32,054 bases of DNA. Origin: Syntrophomonadaceae bacterium. Lineage in GTDB: Bacteria > Bacillota_B > Syntrophomonadia > Syntrophomonadales > Syntrophomonadaceae. The notes below the pieces were generated by a model. The model searched no databases. It was not told the origin of the DNA and saw only the letters and a list, made by a program, of their open reading frames with translations. Position numbers and translations under genes: made by a program. Location: NCBI GenBank assembly GCA_030627145.1, contig DAOUSQ010000001.1, positions 1-32,054 of the forward strand, read 5' to 3'. This document shows positions 11,649-20,850 of this stretch, one piece after another (the stretch's first letter is position 1; every line of letters starts with the position of its first letter).

Positions 11649-12851
11649 ATGGCAAAGGCTAAATTTGAGAGGACAAAACCTCATCTTAACGTTGGGACCA
11701 TAGGACATGTAGACCATGGTAAGACGACATTAACAGCAGCAATAACGCTGGTATTGTCTAAAGTAGGGGGTGCAGTAGCAACATCATATGATTCAATTGA
11801 CAAAGCACCTGAAGAAAGAGAAAGAGGAATAACCATTAACACAGCCCATGTAGAATACGAAACTGAAAACAGGCACTATGCGCACGTAGATTGCCCGGGA
11901 CATGCTGACTATATAAAGAACATGATTACGGGAGCAGCTCAAATGGATGGTTCAATACTGGTAGTATCGGCAGCAGATGGGCCGATGCCACAGACCAGGG
12001 AGCACATTCTTCTGTCGAGACAGGTAGGAGTGCCATATATGGTAGTATTCATGAACAAGACCGATATGGTAGATGATGAAGAACTACTAGAACTGGTAGA
12101 AATGGAAGTAAGAGAACTGTTAACCGAATATGAATTTCCCGGAGATGATATTCCAGTAGTGATGGGTTCAGCCTTAAAAGCACTGGAATGTGGATGTGGA
12201 AGCAGAGACTGCGAATGGTGCGGTAAGATATGGGAGTTAATGGATGCAGTAGATGCCTATATTCCCTTACCAGAGAGAGCAACTGACAAACCGTTCTTAA
12301 TGCCGATAGAAGACGTATTCACGATCACAGGAAGAGGGACCGTAACAACAGGAAGAGTAGAGCGTGGAACAGTAAAAGTAGGAGACGAAGTAGAAATAAT
12401 AGGGATGAGAGAAAAAATCAGGAAGACAGTATGTACAGGAGTAGAAATGTTTAGAAAAATTCTGGACTATGCAGAAGCAGGAGACAACATCGGAACGCTG
12501 TTAAGGGGAGTAGACAGGAAAGAAGTAGAAAGAGGAATGGTACTGGCAAAGCCGGGAAGTATAAAGCCCTTAACAAAATTTAGTGCAGAGGTATATGTAT
12601 TGACAAAAGAAGAAGGAGGCAGGCATACTCCTTTCTTTGGAGGATATAGACCTCAATTTTACTTCCGTACGACAGATGTAACCGGAGTAATTCAGTTACC
12701 CGAGGGAGTAGAAATGGTAATGCCGGGAGATAACGTTCAGATGTTTATTGAGCTAATAACACCGATAGCAATAGAAGAAGGATTAAGGTTTGCTATAAGA
12801 GAAGGTGGAAGAACCGTTGCATCAGGTGTTGTTACCGGGATTGAAGAATAA
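11649..12851 (+). CDS. tuf: Elongation factor Tu with cysteine-rich insertion
   Basis: GTPase that delivers aminoacyl-tRNA to the ribosome; 400 residues. Motifs are GHVDHGKT (19-26), [18 protein letters not shown] (136-139) and SALKAL. Right after SALKALE the protein has [12 protein letters not shown], with Cys181, 183, 188 and 191 in a CxCx4CxxC pattern; E. coli EF-Tu has a short GDAEWE stretch here. The four cysteines could bind a metal. From memory, similar insertions occur in syntrophic Clostridia, but I could not check. An upstream in-frame GTG at 11637 overlaps the AAAGGTGA ribosome binding site, so ATG at 11649 (8 nt after it) is the start. No second tuf gene is present in the window. 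Confidence 0.97.
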   Translation: MAKAKFERTKPHLNVGTIGHVDHGKTTLTAAITLVLSKVGGAVATSYDSIDKAPEERERGITINTAHVEYETENRHYAHVDCPGHADYIKNMITGAAQMDGSILVVSAADGPMPQTREHILLSRQVGVPYMVVFMNKTDMVDDEELLELVEMEVRELLTEYEFPGDDIPVVMGSALKALECGCGSRDCEWCGKIWELMDAVDAYIPLPERATDKPFLMPIEDVFTITGRGTVTTGRVERGTVKVGDEVEIIGMREKIRKTVCTGVEMFRKILDYAEAGDNIGTLLRGVDRKEVERGMVLAKPGSIKPLTKFSAEVYVLTKEEGGRHTPFFGGYRPQFYFRTTDVTGVIQLPEGVEMVMPGDNVQMFIELITPIAIEEGLRFAIREGGRTVASGVVTGIEE

Positions 12852-12875
12852 AGACTAATTTAATTTTTTAATAAA

Positions 12876-12903
12876 CAAAGGGAAGACTTCCGTTTTCCCT
12901 TTG
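12876..12903 (+). promoter_or_regulatory. Long stable hairpin after tuf
   Basis: CAAAGGGAAGAC pairs with GTTTTCCCTTTG (12 bp, one G-U) around a TTCC tetraloop. It is the strongest hairpin in the window and begins 24 nt after the tuf stop. The following bases (GCAACTATCT) are not a T-run, so it does not look like a standard intrinsic terminator. It may cap the 3' end of the tuf message, mark an RNA cut site or act as a partial attenuator before rpsJ. These roles are inference. Confidence 0.5.
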
Positions 12904-12932
12904 GCAACTATCTTGTGTATGGGTAGAGAAGG

Positions 12933-12998
12933 ATGATTGGAGAAACCAATCATATCCAGATTAAAAATTATTATTAATTATACGCCTGGATGCGTGTA
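12933..12998 (+). promoter_or_regulatory. rpsJ leader with two further hairpins
   Basis: ATGATTGG (12933-12940) pairs with CCAATCAT (12946-12953) around AGAAA. TATACGC (12979-12985) pairs with GCGTGTA (12992-12998, one G-U) around CTGGAT. With the hairpin at 12876-12903 this makes three stems in the 182-bp spacer before rpsJ. The arrangement could be an L4-type autoregulatory leader, but I cannot match it to a described one. No convincing promoter was found; TTGGCA at 12902 with a 17-bp spacer has a poor -10 (TAGAGA). Confidence 0.4.
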
Positions 12999-13033
12999 TT
13001 ATCTAAAGCCAGTCTAAGGAGGTTTAACTAAGA

Positions 13034-13345
13034 GTGAATAGCCAGCAAAAAGTAAGAATAAGACTAAAGGCTTTTGATCACAAACTTTTGGATCAGTCCT
13101 CCCGGAAGATTGTGGAAACTGCTAAAAAGAATGGTGCCAGTGTTTCTGGACCTATTCCGCTACCGACTCAGAAAAGTGTATATACGATTCTGAGATCACC
13201 GCATGTGAATAAGGATTCCAGAGAACAGTTTGAAATGAGGACTCACAAACGCCTGATAGATATACTGGATCCTAACCCTAAGACTATAGATGCTCTTATG
13301 CATTTGGACCTACCTTCAGGAGTAGATATAGAACTAAAATTATAG
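13034..13345 (+). CDS. rpsJ: 30S ribosomal protein S10
   Basis: Small-subunit head protein that also joins NusB in antitermination complexes; 103 residues. The sequence shows [18 protein letters not shown], the loop [35 protein letters not shown] (read here as [32 protein letters not shown]) and a [12 protein letters not shown] end. GTG is the start, with AGGAGG about 11 nt upstream. It is the first gene of the S10 cluster, preceded by a structured leader. It is followed by a longer than usual 132-bp gap before rplC. Confidence 0.96.
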   Translation: MNSQQKVRIRLKAFDHKLLDQSSRKIVETAKKNGASVSGPIPLPTQKSVYTILRSPHVNKDSREQFEMRTHKRLIDILDPNPKTIDALMHLDLPSGVDIELKL

Positions 13346-13362
13346 GTGAGGACCGGTGCCGA

Positions 13363-13440
13363 AAGACCAGTGGGAAATTGGGTCTTAAGGCGGTAAAAAT
13401 ACCCGGATAAAAGAAGTGATGTTGGATGACCACTTCCAAC
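13363..13440 (+). promoter_or_regulatory. rpsJ-rplC spacer with competing stem-loops
   Basis: The 132-bp spacer holds AAGACC (13363-13368) pairing with GGTCTT (13381-13386). It also holds two mutually exclusive stems: GAAGTG (13413-13418) with CACTTC (13431-13436), and GTTGGA (13421-13426) with TCCAAC (13435-13440). The latter two share 13435-13436 and interleave, like a switch. The stems are short, 6 bp each, so structure alone is suggestive. AGGAGG for rplC lies about 25 nt beyond. Confidence 0.35.
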
Positions 13441-13477
13441 CTATCGCAAAGAAATTCTCAGCTAGGAGGTACTCAGG

Positions 13478-14116
13478 GTGACTAAAAACATTGAAAAAGG
13501 AATTATGGGAATAAAAATTGGCATGACTCAGATTTTCGATGAAGAAGGTAAGGCAATACCGGTTAGCATAATTGAAGCAGGGCCCTGTACGGTTTTGCAA
13601 AAGAAAAATTTAGAAACTGATGGATACAATGCAATCCAGGTAGGCTTTTACAACCTGAAAGAAAAAAAAGCAAATAAGCCTGCTAAAGGACACTTTAAGA
13701 AAGCAGACTCAAAACCATTACGTTATATAAAGGAATTTCGTGTAGATGATGTGGATGATTATGAAGTGGGGCAGGATATAAATATAGACATATTTGAGCC
13801 AGGAGAAGCAGTGGATGTAGCGGGTATTTCCAAAGGAAAAGGATTTGCTGGGGCCGTTAAGAGACATAATTTTTCGCGAGGATCAATGGGGCATGGTTCT
13901 AAATATCATCGCCGCCCTGGTTCGCTAGCAGCAAAGGGGCCAGCCCGTGTTTTTAAAGGAAGGAAACTTCCTGGCAGACTAGGAGGAGAAAAGGTTACTG
14001 TTCAGGGCTTGAAGGTAGTAAAAGTCTATCCGGAAAGAAAACTTATCCTGATAAAAGGATCAATTCCAGGGCCCAAAAGAGGTCTTGTTATCATAAGAAA
14101 CTCAGTCAAGGCTTAA
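13478..14116 (+). CDS. rplC: 50S ribosomal protein L3
   Basis: Large-subunit assembly initiator whose central loop reaches towards the peptidyl transferase centre; 212 residues. It has the [22 protein letters not shown] start and the central [22 protein letters not shown] loop (motifs: [29 protein letters not shown]). GTG is the start, with AGGAGG 9 nt or so upstream. The following rplD is separated by 71 bp holding a small repeat. Nothing unusual in the protein. Confidence 0.96.
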   Translation: MTKNIEKGIMGIKIGMTQIFDEEGKAIPVSIIEAGPCTVLQKKNLETDGYNAIQVGFYNLKEKKANKPAKGHFKKADSKPLRYIKEFRVDDVDDYEVGQDINIDIFEPGEAVDVAGISKGKGFAGAVKRHNFSRGSMGHGSKYHRRPGSLAAKGPARVFKGRKLPGRLGGEKVTVQGLKVVKVYPERKLILIKGSIPGPKRGLVIIRNSVKA

Positions 14117-14125
14117 ATGGTAGAA

Positions 14126-14160
14126 AGTGGATAGTGAAAGTGGATACTAAACTATCAACT
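14126..14160 (+). repeat. Short repeat with inverted arm before rplD
   Basis: AGTGGATA occurs twice (14126-14133 and 14139-14146) and is followed by TATCAACT (14153-14160), which pairs with the second copy except at one base. The same words make up the arms of the inverted-repeat element at 19754-19848. It looks like a small, degenerate relative of that element in the rplC-rplD spacer. Confidence 0.5.
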
Positions 14161-14187
14161 GTAAACTTGAAACGAGGAGGTAGACGA

Positions 14188-14811
14188 ATGCCAAAAGTTG
14201 CATTATATGATATGAGCGGGGCCCAAACCGGAGAGTTAGAATTAAATGATAGCGTTTTCGGTATAGAGCCTAATGAAGCGGTTTTGTATGACTTTGTAAA
14301 AATGCAGCTCGCCAACAAACGAGTTGGGACTTTCTCCACAAAGACAAGAGCAGAAGTTAGAGGTGGAGGAAAAAAACCCTGGAGGCAGAAAGGAACAGGC
14401 CGTGCCCGCACAGGTAGTACACGAAATCCTGTATGGACTGGGGGAGGAATAGTTTTTGGACCGAAGCCCAGGGATTATTCATATAAGTTACCCCGTAAAG
14501 TAAGAAGGTTAGCAATGAAATCAGCTTTGTCCAGCAAGGTGTTAGATAATAATATTATTATTATTGATCAATTAAAATTTGATGAACCCAAAACTAAAAA
14601 TATGGTAAGAGTACTTGAAGCATTAAAAACAGGCAAAAAGACCCTGCTGGTAACTGCTGATTCAGATCCCAATGTTGTAAAATCAGCCCGCAATATACCG
14701 GGAGTAAAGGCGCTAAGAGCCGATTTTATAAACGTCTATGATGTAATAAAGTATGAAACACTACTTATTACCAGAGATGCAGTAGCGATGGTAGAGGAGG
14801 TGTTTGCCTAA
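14188..14811 (+). CDS. rplD: 50S ribosomal protein L4
   Basis: Large-subunit protein lining the exit tunnel; in many bacteria it also represses its own operon. The protein is 207 residues from ATG 14188, which sits 7 nt after GAGGAGG. A longer frame opens at 14134, but its extra 18 residues ([16 protein letters not shown]...) come from repeat DNA and the ribosome binding site, so I reject it. The tunnel loop reads [20 protein letters not shown], then [15 protein letters not shown]; the C-terminal globular part ends in [14 protein letters not shown]. rplW begins at the next base after the stop. Confidence 0.95.
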   Translation: MPKVALYDMSGAQTGELELNDSVFGIEPNEAVLYDFVKMQLANKRVGTFSTKTRAEVRGGGKKPWRQKGTGRARTGSTRNPVWTGGGIVFGPKPRDYSYKLPRKVRRLAMKSALSSKVLDNNIIIIDQLKFDEPKTKNMVRVLEALKTGKKTLLVTADSDPNVVKSARNIPGVKALRADFINVYDVIKYETLLITRDAVAMVEEVFA

Positions 14812-15099
14812 ATGAGAGACTACCGTGATGTAATTATTAAACCTGTTGTAACGGAAAAATCGATGAACCTTTTGGTTGATAATAAATATACTTTTATAGT
14901 TGATAAAAGGGCCAACAAAACAGAAATAAAAAATGCTATACAAAATATATTTGATGTCAAGGTTGAAAAAGTTTATACCATGAATGTCAAGGGCAAACCC
15001 AAACGTCTAGGAAGATTTGAAGGCAGAACGCCCAATCGGAAAAAGGCGATCGTAACCCTCAAACCTGGACAGAAAATACGCTTATTTGAAGGAATTTAA
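14812..15099 (+). CDS. rplW: 50S ribosomal protein L23
   Basis: Exit-site protein of the large subunit that docks trigger factor and SRP; 95 residues. Features are [17 protein letters not shown], the [18 protein letters not shown] strand-helix and the extended basic loop [21 protein letters not shown]. It starts immediately after the rplD stop codon, and GAGGAGG lies inside the end of rplD, so the two are translationally linked. Confidence 0.96.
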   Translation: MRDYRDVIIKPVVTEKSMNLLVDNKYTFIVDKRANKTEIKNAIQNIFDVKVEKVYTMNVKGKPKRLGRFEGRTPNRKKAIVTLKPGQKIRLFEGI

Positions 15100-15136
15100 C
15101 AGGTGTTTTGCTGTGCTGTAAGGAGGGAAAAATAAA

Positions 15137-15961
15137 ATGGGCATTAAAAAATTCAAACCTACGACACCGAGTAGAAGACATATGACTGTGCTGACATATG
15201 AAGAGATTTCCAAGAAAGATCCGGAAAAGAAACTTACCGTGCCATTAAAAAAGACAGGCGGAAGAAATGCAAAAGGACGTTTGACTGTAAGACATCATGG
15301 TGGAGGCCACAAACGGTTATACCGTATAGTTGATTTTAAGCGTAATAAAGATAATGTTCCGGCAAAAGTAGCTGCGATTGAATATGATCCGAATCGTTCA
15401 GCTAATATTGCATTATTACATTATGCTGATGGACAAAAGGCGTATATAATTGCGCCGAACGACTTGAAAGTTGGAGATACCATAGTATCGGGGTCCGATG
15501 CTGATATTAAGATTGGTAATACCTTGCCCTTAAGAGATATACCGGTAGGTTCTCTTATTCATAATATTGAATTAAGGCCAGGAAAAGGTGGGCAGTTGGT
15601 ACGTTCCGCCGGGACTGTAGCTCAATTAATGGCTAAAGAAGGAAATTATGCTCATGTCAGATTACCTTCTGGAGAAGTTCGCCTTGTGCATATTAACTGT
15701 AGAGCAACTGTAGGTCAGGTTGGCAATTTGGACCACGAGAATCAGACTCTGGGAAAGGCGGGGAGGTCCCGTTGGCTGGGAATAAGGCCTACTGTAAGGG
15801 GCTCGGTTATGAATCCTACCGATCATCCACATGGTGGTGGAGAAGGACGCGCGCCGATTGGAAGAAAATATCCAGTATCTCCCTGGGGTAAAATTGCAAT
15901 TGGTGGTAAGACCCGCAGAAAGAAGCCATCTGACAAGATGATTATAAGGAAACGGAAATAG
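15137..15961 (+). CDS. rplB: 50S ribosomal protein L2
   Basis: Universally conserved 23S rRNA-binding protein near the peptidyl transferase centre, required for subunit joining; 274 residues. It has [20 protein letters not shown] near the N-terminus and the highly conserved [18 protein letters not shown] segment, including the key histidine of DHPHGGG. It ends in a basic [17 protein letters not shown] tail. AAGGAGGG precedes the ATG. No deviation from the family was seen. Confidence 0.97.
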   Translation: MGIKKFKPTTPSRRHMTVLTYEEISKKDPEKKLTVPLKKTGGRNAKGRLTVRHHGGGHKRLYRIVDFKRNKDNVPAKVAAIEYDPNRSANIALLHYADGQKAYIIAPNDLKVGDTIVSGSDADIKIGNTLPLRDIPVGSLIHNIELRPGKGGQLVRSAGTVAQLMAKEGNYAHVRLPSGEVRLVHINCRATVGQVGNLDHENQTLGKAGRSRWLGIRPTVRGSVMNPTDHPHGGGEGRAPIGRKYPVSPWGKIAIGGKTRRKKPSDKMIIRKRK

Positions 15962-16005
15962 AGAAATGCAATGTGTGAGGCGTAAAAAGAAAAGGAGGTT
16001 AATAA

Positions 16006-16290
16006 ATGGGCCGGTCGCTAAAAAAAGGACCTTATTGTAATGAAAAGCTACTTAATAAAATTGAAGAGATGAATGAATCAGGGACAAAAAAGGTTATAAA
16101 AACATGGTCAAGACGTTCCACAATTATGCCGCAGATGGTGGGACATACCCTGGCGGTACATGATGGACGGAGGCATATTCCGGTATATATTACTGAAGAT
16201 ATGGTGGGCATGAAGTTAGGGGAATTTGCTCCTACCAGGACATATAGAGGCCATGCTGGCAAATCAGAAAAGTCCAGTAGAGCAAGATAG
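16006..16290 (+). CDS. rpsS: 30S ribosomal protein S19
   Basis: Head protein of the small subunit, forming a complex with S13 near the A site; 94 residues. It begins [16 protein letters not shown] and shows [35 protein letters not shown] and [22 protein letters not shown] lies upstream of the ATG. It is 44 bp after rplB and 19 bp before rplV in the standard S10 order. Confidence 0.97.
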   Translation: MGRSLKKGPYCNEKLLNKIEEMNESGTKKVIKTWSRRSTIMPQMVGHTLAVHDGRRHIPVYITEDMVGMKLGEFAPTRTYRGHAGKSEKSSRAR

Positions 16291-16309
16291 GAAGGAGGAT
16301 GGAGATTCA

Positions 16310-16651
16310 ATGGAAGCCAGAGCAAAAGCTCGTTATTTACGGATATCTCCTTTTAAGGCTCGCCAGGTGATTGATCTGGTTAGGGGAAAAGAGGTTAATG
16401 AAGCTGTAGGTATTTTAAAATATACCAACAAGCGGTCTGCTCCCCTGATAAATAAAGTAATAAAATCCGCCATAGCCAATGCGGAGCATAATTTTGATAT
16501 GGACTCAGATGAATTGTTTATATCTGAAATATATGTGGATGAAGGGCCCACACTAAAAAGAATGAGGCCCAGGGCATATGGAAGAGCAGATAAGAGGCGC
16601 CACAGGACCAGTCATATTACTGTTGTGCTCAGGGAAAAGGAGGTTAAATAG
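16310..16651 (+). CDS. rplV: 50S ribosomal protein L22
   Basis: Large-subunit protein whose beta hairpin lines the exit tunnel and affects macrolide action; 113 residues. Starts [20 protein letters not shown]; the hairpin segment contains [17 protein letters not shown], and the end is [15 protein letters not shown] ([13 protein letters not shown]). The reading frame is open back to 16226, but that part lies inside rpsS; ATG 16310 behind GAAGGAGG (16291-16298) is the start. Its stop codon overlaps the GTG of rpsC by one base. Confidence 0.95.
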   Translation: MEARAKARYLRISPFKARQVIDLVRGKEVNEAVGILKYTNKRSAPLINKVIKSAIANAEHNFDMDSDELFISEIYVDEGPTLKRMRPRAYGRADKRRHRTSHITVVLREKEVK

Positions 16652-17325
16652 TGGGGCAAAAGGTTCATCCTAAAGGTTTTAGAATTGGAGTTATTAGAAA
16701 CTGGGATTCCAACTGGTATGCAAACAGGGACTACACAGAACTCCTTCATGAGGACTACAAGGTGAGGAAACATATTAAAGACCGTTTTTATATGGCGGGT
16801 ATTTCCAGGATTGAAATGCAAAGAACCGGTAATAGAGTTAGAATTACTATTCATACTGCCAAGCCCGGGATAATAATTGGACGTGGTGGTACTGAAGTAG
16901 AAAAGCTCAAAAAAGATTTGAACAAAATGACTAATAAAAACGTGAATATTAATATACAGGAAATAAAAAAACCGGAATTAGATGCTCAGATAGTGGCCGA
17001 GAATGTGGCTCAACAATTGGAGAGGAGGATATCCTTTAGAAGAGCCATGAAACAAACAGTTGGAAGGACTATGCGTGCAGGTAGCCTCGGAATAAAGATA
17101 GCTATTTCCGGAAGATTAGGTGGAGCTGAAATAGCCAGGACTGAATGGTATACAGAAGGGAAGGTTCCTTTGCACACATTAAGAGCCGACATTGATTATG
17201 GTTTTGCTGAAGCTAATACAACTTATGGAAAAATAGGAATCAAAGTCTGGATTAACCGGGGAGAGATTATGCCCGAGGCAAAACAAAGACCAAAACAGAA
17301 AGTAGTGGAGGAGGCAGACAAATAA
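16651..17325 (+). CDS. rpsC: 30S ribosomal protein S3
   Basis: Small-subunit protein at the mRNA entry channel with helicase activity; 224 residues. It starts [20 protein letters not shown]. The KH-type RNA-binding core has [17 protein letters not shown]. The C-terminal domain shows [20 protein letters not shown] and [20 protein letters not shown] is the start, overlapping the rplV stop, with AAGGAGG inside rplV; the rplP start overlaps its stop in the same way. The tight overlaps imply coupled translation. Confidence 0.97.
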   Translation: MGQKVHPKGFRIGVIRNWDSNWYANRDYTELLHEDYKVRKHIKDRFYMAGISRIEMQRTGNRVRITIHTAKPGIIIGRGGTEVEKLKKDLNKMTNKNVNINIQEIKKPELDAQIVAENVAQQLERRISFRRAMKQTVGRTMRAGSLGIKIAISGRLGGAEIARTEWYTEGKVPLHTLRADIDYGFAEANTTYGKIGIKVWINRGEIMPEAKQRPKQKVVEEADK

Positions 17326-17762
17326 TGCTTACCCCGAAAAGAATTAAGTATAGAAAACAGCACCGTCCAAGTCTTACAGGCAAAGCGAATAAGGGTAATA
17401 CGATAACTTATGGTGAGTATGGACTTCAAGCTTTAGAGCCAGCATGGCTAACAAATCGTCAGATTGAAGCTGCACGTATTGCCATCAACAGGTATGTAAA
17501 AAGAGGCGGTAAACTGTGGATAAAAATTTTTCCTGATAGGCCCATAACTGTTAAACCAGCTGAAACGCGTATGGGAAAAGGAAAAGGCTCTCCAGAACAC
17601 TGGATAGCCGTTGTTAAGCCAGGCAGAATAATGTTTGAGCTTTCTGGTGTAAATGAAGATATGGCTCGGGAAGCTATGAGACTTGCTTCTCACAAGCTTC
17701 CAATCAAGTGCCGGTTTGTAAAAAGAGAAGAAATGGGTGGTGAGGTTAGTGAAAGCAAGTAA
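17325..17762 (+). CDS. rplP: 50S ribosomal protein L16
   Basis: Late-assembling large-subunit protein contacting A-site tRNA; 145 residues. It starts [15 protein letters not shown] and has [40 protein letters not shown] and the [17 protein letters not shown]-terminal part. The ATG overlaps the rpsC stop (TAATG), and its own end overlaps the start of rpmC. The family arginine that is hydroxylated in some bacteria lies in the [11 protein letters not shown] loop region. Confidence 0.97.
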   Translation: MLTPKRIKYRKQHRPSLTGKANKGNTITYGEYGLQALEPAWLTNRQIEAARIAINRYVKRGGKLWIKIFPDRPITVKPAETRMGKGKGSPEHWIAVVKPGRIMFELSGVNEDMAREAMRLASHKLPIKCRFVKREEMGGEVSESK

Positions 17763-17955
17763 AATAAGGGAACTAACCGACGAAGAATTAAATCAAAAGC
17801 TTTCAACTTATAAAGAAGAATTATTTAATCTCAGGTTTCAACTTGCTACTGGACAGGTAGATAATCCTATGAGAATAAGGGATGTTAGAAAGAATATTGC
17901 CAGATGTAAAACAGTATTAAGACAAAGAGAAATTGCCAGGCAAACTAATGTTTAA
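17749..17955 (+). CDS. rpmC: 50S ribosomal protein L29
   Basis: Small helical-hairpin protein at the exit tunnel near L23; 68 residues from the GTG at 17749 ([14 protein letters not shown]), the usual family start. Earlier GTGs at 17737 and 17740 are in frame but leave no room for the GGGTGGTGA-type ribosome binding site. The gene overlaps the end of rplP by 14 bp. Core features are [21 protein letters not shown] ([17 protein letters not shown]) and [20 protein letters not shown]. Confidence 0.93.
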   Translation: MKASKIRELTDEELNQKLSTYKEELFNLRFQLATGQVDNPMRIRDVRKNIARCKTVLRQREIARQTNV

Positions 17956-17969
17956 AAGGAGGTTTTAGG

Positions 17970-18239
17970 GTGGCTGAGAACCGCGTAAACAGGAAAGACA
18001 GGATAGGCACAGTTACCAGCGATAAGATGGATAAAACCATTACCGTTAGTGTTGAAACTGTGAAACAGCATCCTCTTTATAAAAAGGCCATAAAAACCAG
18101 TAAGAAATATAAAGCACATGATGAAAACAATGAAGCCAGAACAGGCGATATTGTTAAAATCATGGAAACCCGCCCCTTGAGTAAAGATAAGCGATGGAGA
18201 CTCATTGAAATAGTCCGAAAGGCCAAGACTTTGCAGTAG
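17970..18239 (+). CDS. rpsQ: 30S ribosomal protein S17
   Basis: Primary 16S rRNA-binding protein with an OB fold; 89 residues. It reads [20 protein letters not shown], then [18 protein letters not shown] and the [20 protein letters not shown] strand pair typical of the family. GTG is the start, 8 nt after AGGAGG. It lies 14 bp after rpmC. Confidence 0.96.
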   Translation: MAENRVNRKDRIGTVTSDKMDKTITVSVETVKQHPLYKKAIKTSKKYKAHDENNEARTGDIVKIMETRPLSKDKRWRLIEIVRKAKTLQ

Positions 18240-18267
18240 GTCTGGGTTTTGAAGGGAGGTTTATGCC

Positions 18268-18636
18268 GTGATTCAACAGGAGACAATGCTTCAAGTTGGA
18301 GACAATACCGGGGCAAAAAAGGTTTTATGTATAAAAATTCTTGGTGGGTCTACCAGGAAATACGCCAGTGTAGGTGATGTTATAGTAGCAACAGTCAAAG
18401 AAGCAGCTCCAGGGGGAGTTGTTAAGAAAGGTGACGTGGTTAAAGCTGTTGTAGTCAGGACCAGGAAAGAAATTAGAAGGACAGATGGCTCTTATATAGC
18501 TTTTTCAGAGAATGCTGCAGTAATATTAGATGATAACAATAATCCCAGGGGAACTCGTATATTTGGACCTGTAGCCAGGGAACTCCGGGAAAAGAATTTT
18601 ATGAAGATCGTATCTCTAGCTCCAGAAGTTCTTTAG
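18268..18636 (+). CDS. rplN: 50S ribosomal protein L14
   Basis: Large-subunit interface protein; 122 residues, the exact family norm. The start [19 protein letters not shown] and the motifs [35 protein letters not shown] and [17 protein letters not shown] are all standard. It is also the docking site for the silencing factor RsfS. GTG start preceded by GGGAGG. It is the first gene of the classical spc cluster. Confidence 0.97.
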   Translation: MIQQETMLQVGDNTGAKKVLCIKILGGSTRKYASVGDVIVATVKEAAPGGVVKKGDVVKAVVVRTRKEIRRTDGSYIAFSENAAVILDDNNNPRGTRIFGPVARELREKNFMKIVSLAPEVL

Positions 18637-18653
18637 TGATGGAGGTGTTATAA

Positions 18654-18965
18654 ATGAATATCAAAAAGGGCGACATGGTCCAGGTTATTACAGGGAAAGA
18701 TTCAGGGAAAAAGGGCAAGGTACTCAAGGTGTTTCCCCGTGAAAACCGGATTATTGTCGAGGGTGTAAACCGGGTAAAACGGCACCAGAAACCCAGCCGT
18801 GCTATTCCTCAGGGGGGCATCATTAATATTGAATCACCAATGAATGTGTCCAACGTGATGCTGTTATGTAATAAATGCAACAAACCCACCCGGGTAGGGA
18901 AAAAGATTCTTGACAATAACGAGAAAGTAAGAGTTTGCAAGAACTGTGGAGAGACTTTAGATTAA
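18654..18965 (+). CDS. rplX: 50S ribosomal protein L24
   Basis: Assembly-initiator protein of the large subunit; 103 residues. An N-terminal KOW motif is seen ([20 protein letters not shown]), then [12 protein letters not shown] and [17 protein letters not shown]. The C-terminal part carries Cys72-x2-Cys75 and Cys95-x2-Cys98, a four-cysteine zinc site found in part of the family. GGAGGTG lies upstream of the ATG. Confidence 0.97.
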   Translation: MNIKKGDMVQVITGKDSGKKGKVLKVFPRENRIIVEGVNRVKRHQKPSRAIPQGGIINIESPMNVSNVMLLCNKCNKPTRVGKKILDNNEKVRVCKNCGETLD

Positions 18966-18993
18966 AACTCCAGGAAGGGAGGCTAGCTGTTTA

Positions 18994-19530
18994 ATGGCTA
19001 GGTTATATGAGCTATATAAACAAGAGATAATACCCAGCTTGATGAATAAATTTGACTACAAAAACGTGATGCAGGTACCCAGGGTTGAACGAGTGGTACT
19101 CAACATCGGAGTAGGGGAGGCTGTACAGAATCCAAAGGCCCTGGATGGAGCCGTTAATGATCTTACTGTCATATCCGGGCAGAAACCGGTAATAACAAGA
19201 GCTAAAAAATCTATTGCCGGGTTTAAGCTTCGCGAAGGGATTGCAATTGGCTGCAAGGTTACTCTCCGTGGTGAAAGAATGTACGACTTTTTAGATAAGT
19301 TAATTAATTTTATTCTTCCCCGTGTTCGTGATTTTAGAGGGGTATCACCGCAGGCCTTTGATGGGCGCGGAAATTATTCATTAGGGATCAAAGAACAGAC
19401 TATTTTCCCCGAGATAGACTACAATAAAATTGATAAAATCAGGGGATTGGAAGTCGTAATCGTTACAACTGCGAAAACTGATGAAGAAGGCCGTGAATTA
19501 TTAAGAAAAATGGGAATGCCGTTCAGATAG
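18994..19530 (+). CDS. rplE: 50S ribosomal protein L5
   Basis: 5S rRNA-binding protein of the central protuberance; 178 residues, 1 short of the Bacillus protein. Motifs are [25 protein letters not shown] ([20 protein letters not shown]), TGQKP-equivalent [20 protein letters not shown], and [20 protein letters not shown] with [15 protein letters not shown]. It ends [20 protein letters not shown] precedes the ATG. No abnormality. Confidence 0.97.
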   Translation: MARLYELYKQEIIPSLMNKFDYKNVMQVPRVERVVLNIGVGEAVQNPKALDGAVNDLTVISGQKPVITRAKKSIAGFKLREGIAIGCKVTLRGERMYDFLDKLINFILPRVRDFRGVSPQAFDGRGNYSLGIKEQTIFPEIDYNKIDKIRGLEVVIVTTAKTDEEGRELLRKMGMPFR

Positions 19531-19545
19531 GAGGTTATTTTAATA

Positions 19546-19731
19546 ATGGCAAAGAAATCTTTGGTTGCCAAGCAGCAACGTGAACCCAAGTACAGCGTAC
19601 GTTACTATAATAGGTGTAAGATATGTGGAAGACCGAGAGCTTATATGCGTAAATTTGGTATGTGCAGAATATGTTTTAGAGAGTTAGCCCACAAGGGAGA
19701 AATCCCCGGAGTTACTAAATCAAGCTGGTAG
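19546..19731 (+). CDS. rpsZ: 30S ribosomal protein S14, zinc type
   Basis: Short 61-residue S14 with Cys24-x2-Cys27 and Cys40-x2-Cys43, the zinc-binding form common in Gram-positives. It reads [20 protein letters not shown] and ends [11 protein letters not shown], both standard. It follows rplE by 15 bp, with AGGAGG in that gap, in the usual spc order. The next spacer, before rpsH, is unusually long at 140 bp. Confidence 0.97.
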   Translation: MAKKSLVAKQQREPKYSVRYYNRCKICGRPRAYMRKFGMCRICFRELAHKGEIPGVTKSSW

Positions 19732-19753
19732 GTAGAAACAGTGAAATTTAGAT

Positions 19754-19848
19754 AGGTGATAGTGGATAGTTTAAGCCGTACCGGGCAAAGGGAGTATCTA
19801 TTTGCCTTATGGTAATATCATTATTACGTTATCTATCAACTATCAACT
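19754..19848. repeat. 95-bp inverted-repeat element in the rpsZ-rpsH spacer
   Basis: AGGTGATAGTGGATAG at 19754-19769 pairs with CTATCAACTATCAACT at 19833-19848 at 14 of 16 positions. The 63-bp interior contains a smaller stem (GGCAAA...TTTGCC). Both arms are built from the words GATAGTGGATA and TATCAACT, which also occur at 14126-14160. It ends just before AAAAGGAGG of rpsH and encodes nothing. It looks like a small non-coding mobile or hairpin element that left the operon readable. Confidence 0.55.
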
Positions 19849-19871
19849 GGTAAGAAAAGGAGGCGTAAAGT

Positions 19872-20270
19872 ATGGTTGTGACTGATCCCGTAGCCGATTT
19901 TTTGACCAGGATCAGAAACGGTAATATGGTTATGCATGAAACCGTTGAGGTACCCAGTTCAAAAATGAAAATGGCGATAGCTGGAATAATGCGAGAAGAA
20001 GGGTACATCAAGGATTTCGAATATATAGAAGACGGTAAACAGGGGATTATCAGGATATATCTCAAATATGGGCCAAATAAAGAAAAAGTTATTACAGGAA
20101 TCAAACGAATCAGTAAACCTGGTTTGAGAGTTTATGTTAAAAAAGGTGAAGTACCCAAGGTGCTAGGTGGTTTAGGTACAGCAGTTATATCAACCTCTAA
20201 AGGATTGATGACCGATAAAAAAGCCCGCAAAAATGGATTCGGCGGGGAAGTAATATGTTATATTTGGTAG
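19872..20270 (+). CDS. rpsH: 30S ribosomal protein S8
   Basis: Central-domain 16S rRNA-binding protein and, in E. coli, repressor of the spc operon; 132 residues. Start [17 protein letters not shown]; motifs [42 protein letters not shown] and the C-terminal [20 protein letters not shown] signature. AAAAGGAGG lies about 7 nt before the ATG. The ribosome binding site is right after the inverted-repeat element at 19754-19848. Confidence 0.97.
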   Translation: MVVTDPVADFLTRIRNGNMVMHETVEVPSSKMKMAIAGIMREEGYIKDFEYIEDGKQGIIRIYLKYGPNKEKVITGIKRISKPGLRVYVKKGEVPKVLGGLGTAVISTSKGLMTDKKARKNGFGGEVICYIW

Positions 20271-20289
20271 CTGAAGGAGGGTATTTATA

Positions 20290-20829
20290 GTGTCGAGAAT
20301 AGGAAAGAAACCTATCAGTCTACCTGCAGGTGTAGAAGTTTCTATAGATGGCAATACAGTTAATGTAAAGGGCCCAAAAGGAGTTTTGACTCAGGAAATA
20401 CCAGAAGATATAAGTGTAGTAATACAAGAAAAAGAACTCCTGGTAAAAAGACCCAGTGACATAAAGAAACATCGTGCGCTGCATGGTCTTAGTCGTGCAT
20501 TAGTAGCGAATATGGTTGAAGGTGTTACAAAAGGGTTTGAGAAGAGACTGGAAATGGTAGGCGTAGGATATAGGGCCCAGATGCAGGGTAATAAGCTGGT
20601 TATAAGCGCCGGATATTCTCACCCAGTTGAGGTAGAAGCTCCCGAAGGAATAGAGTTTGAAGTTCCAGCAGTTAATAAGATCGTTGTAAAAGGTATTGAT
20701 AAACAGTTAGTAGGTAATACTGCAGCTCATATCCGTGCCATAAGAAAACCTGAACCGTATAAAGGTAAAGGAATTAAATATGAAAATGAGAGAATTAGAC
20801 GCAAGGCTGGTAAAACTGGAATTAAATAA
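20290..20829 (+). CDS. rplF: 50S ribosomal protein L6
   Basis: Large-subunit protein near the factor-binding site; 179 residues, made of two similar domains. Reads [33 protein letters not shown], and in the second domain [14 protein letters not shown] and the conserved end [23 protein letters not shown] is the start, with GAAGGAGGG upstream. Standard context between rpsH and rplR. Confidence 0.97.
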   Translation: MSRIGKKPISLPAGVEVSIDGNTVNVKGPKGVLTQEIPEDISVVIQEKELLVKRPSDIKKHRALHGLSRALVANMVEGVTKGFEKRLEMVGVGYRAQMQGNKLVISAGYSHPVEVEAPEGIEFEVPAVNKIVVKGIDKQLVGNTAAHIRAIRKPEPYKGKGIKYENERIRRKAGKTGIK

Positions 20830-20850
20830 CCTTAGAAGGGAGTGGCCACG

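Noticed and set aside
12876..12903. Intrinsic terminator after tuf
   Set aside because: The hairpin is strong, but no T-run follows it on the plus strand, and rpsJ has no good promoter of its own, so full termination is unlikely.
14134..14187. Longer N-terminus for L4
   Set aside because: The extra codons run through repeat DNA and the GAGGAGG site; L4 normally begins at [11 protein letters not shown].
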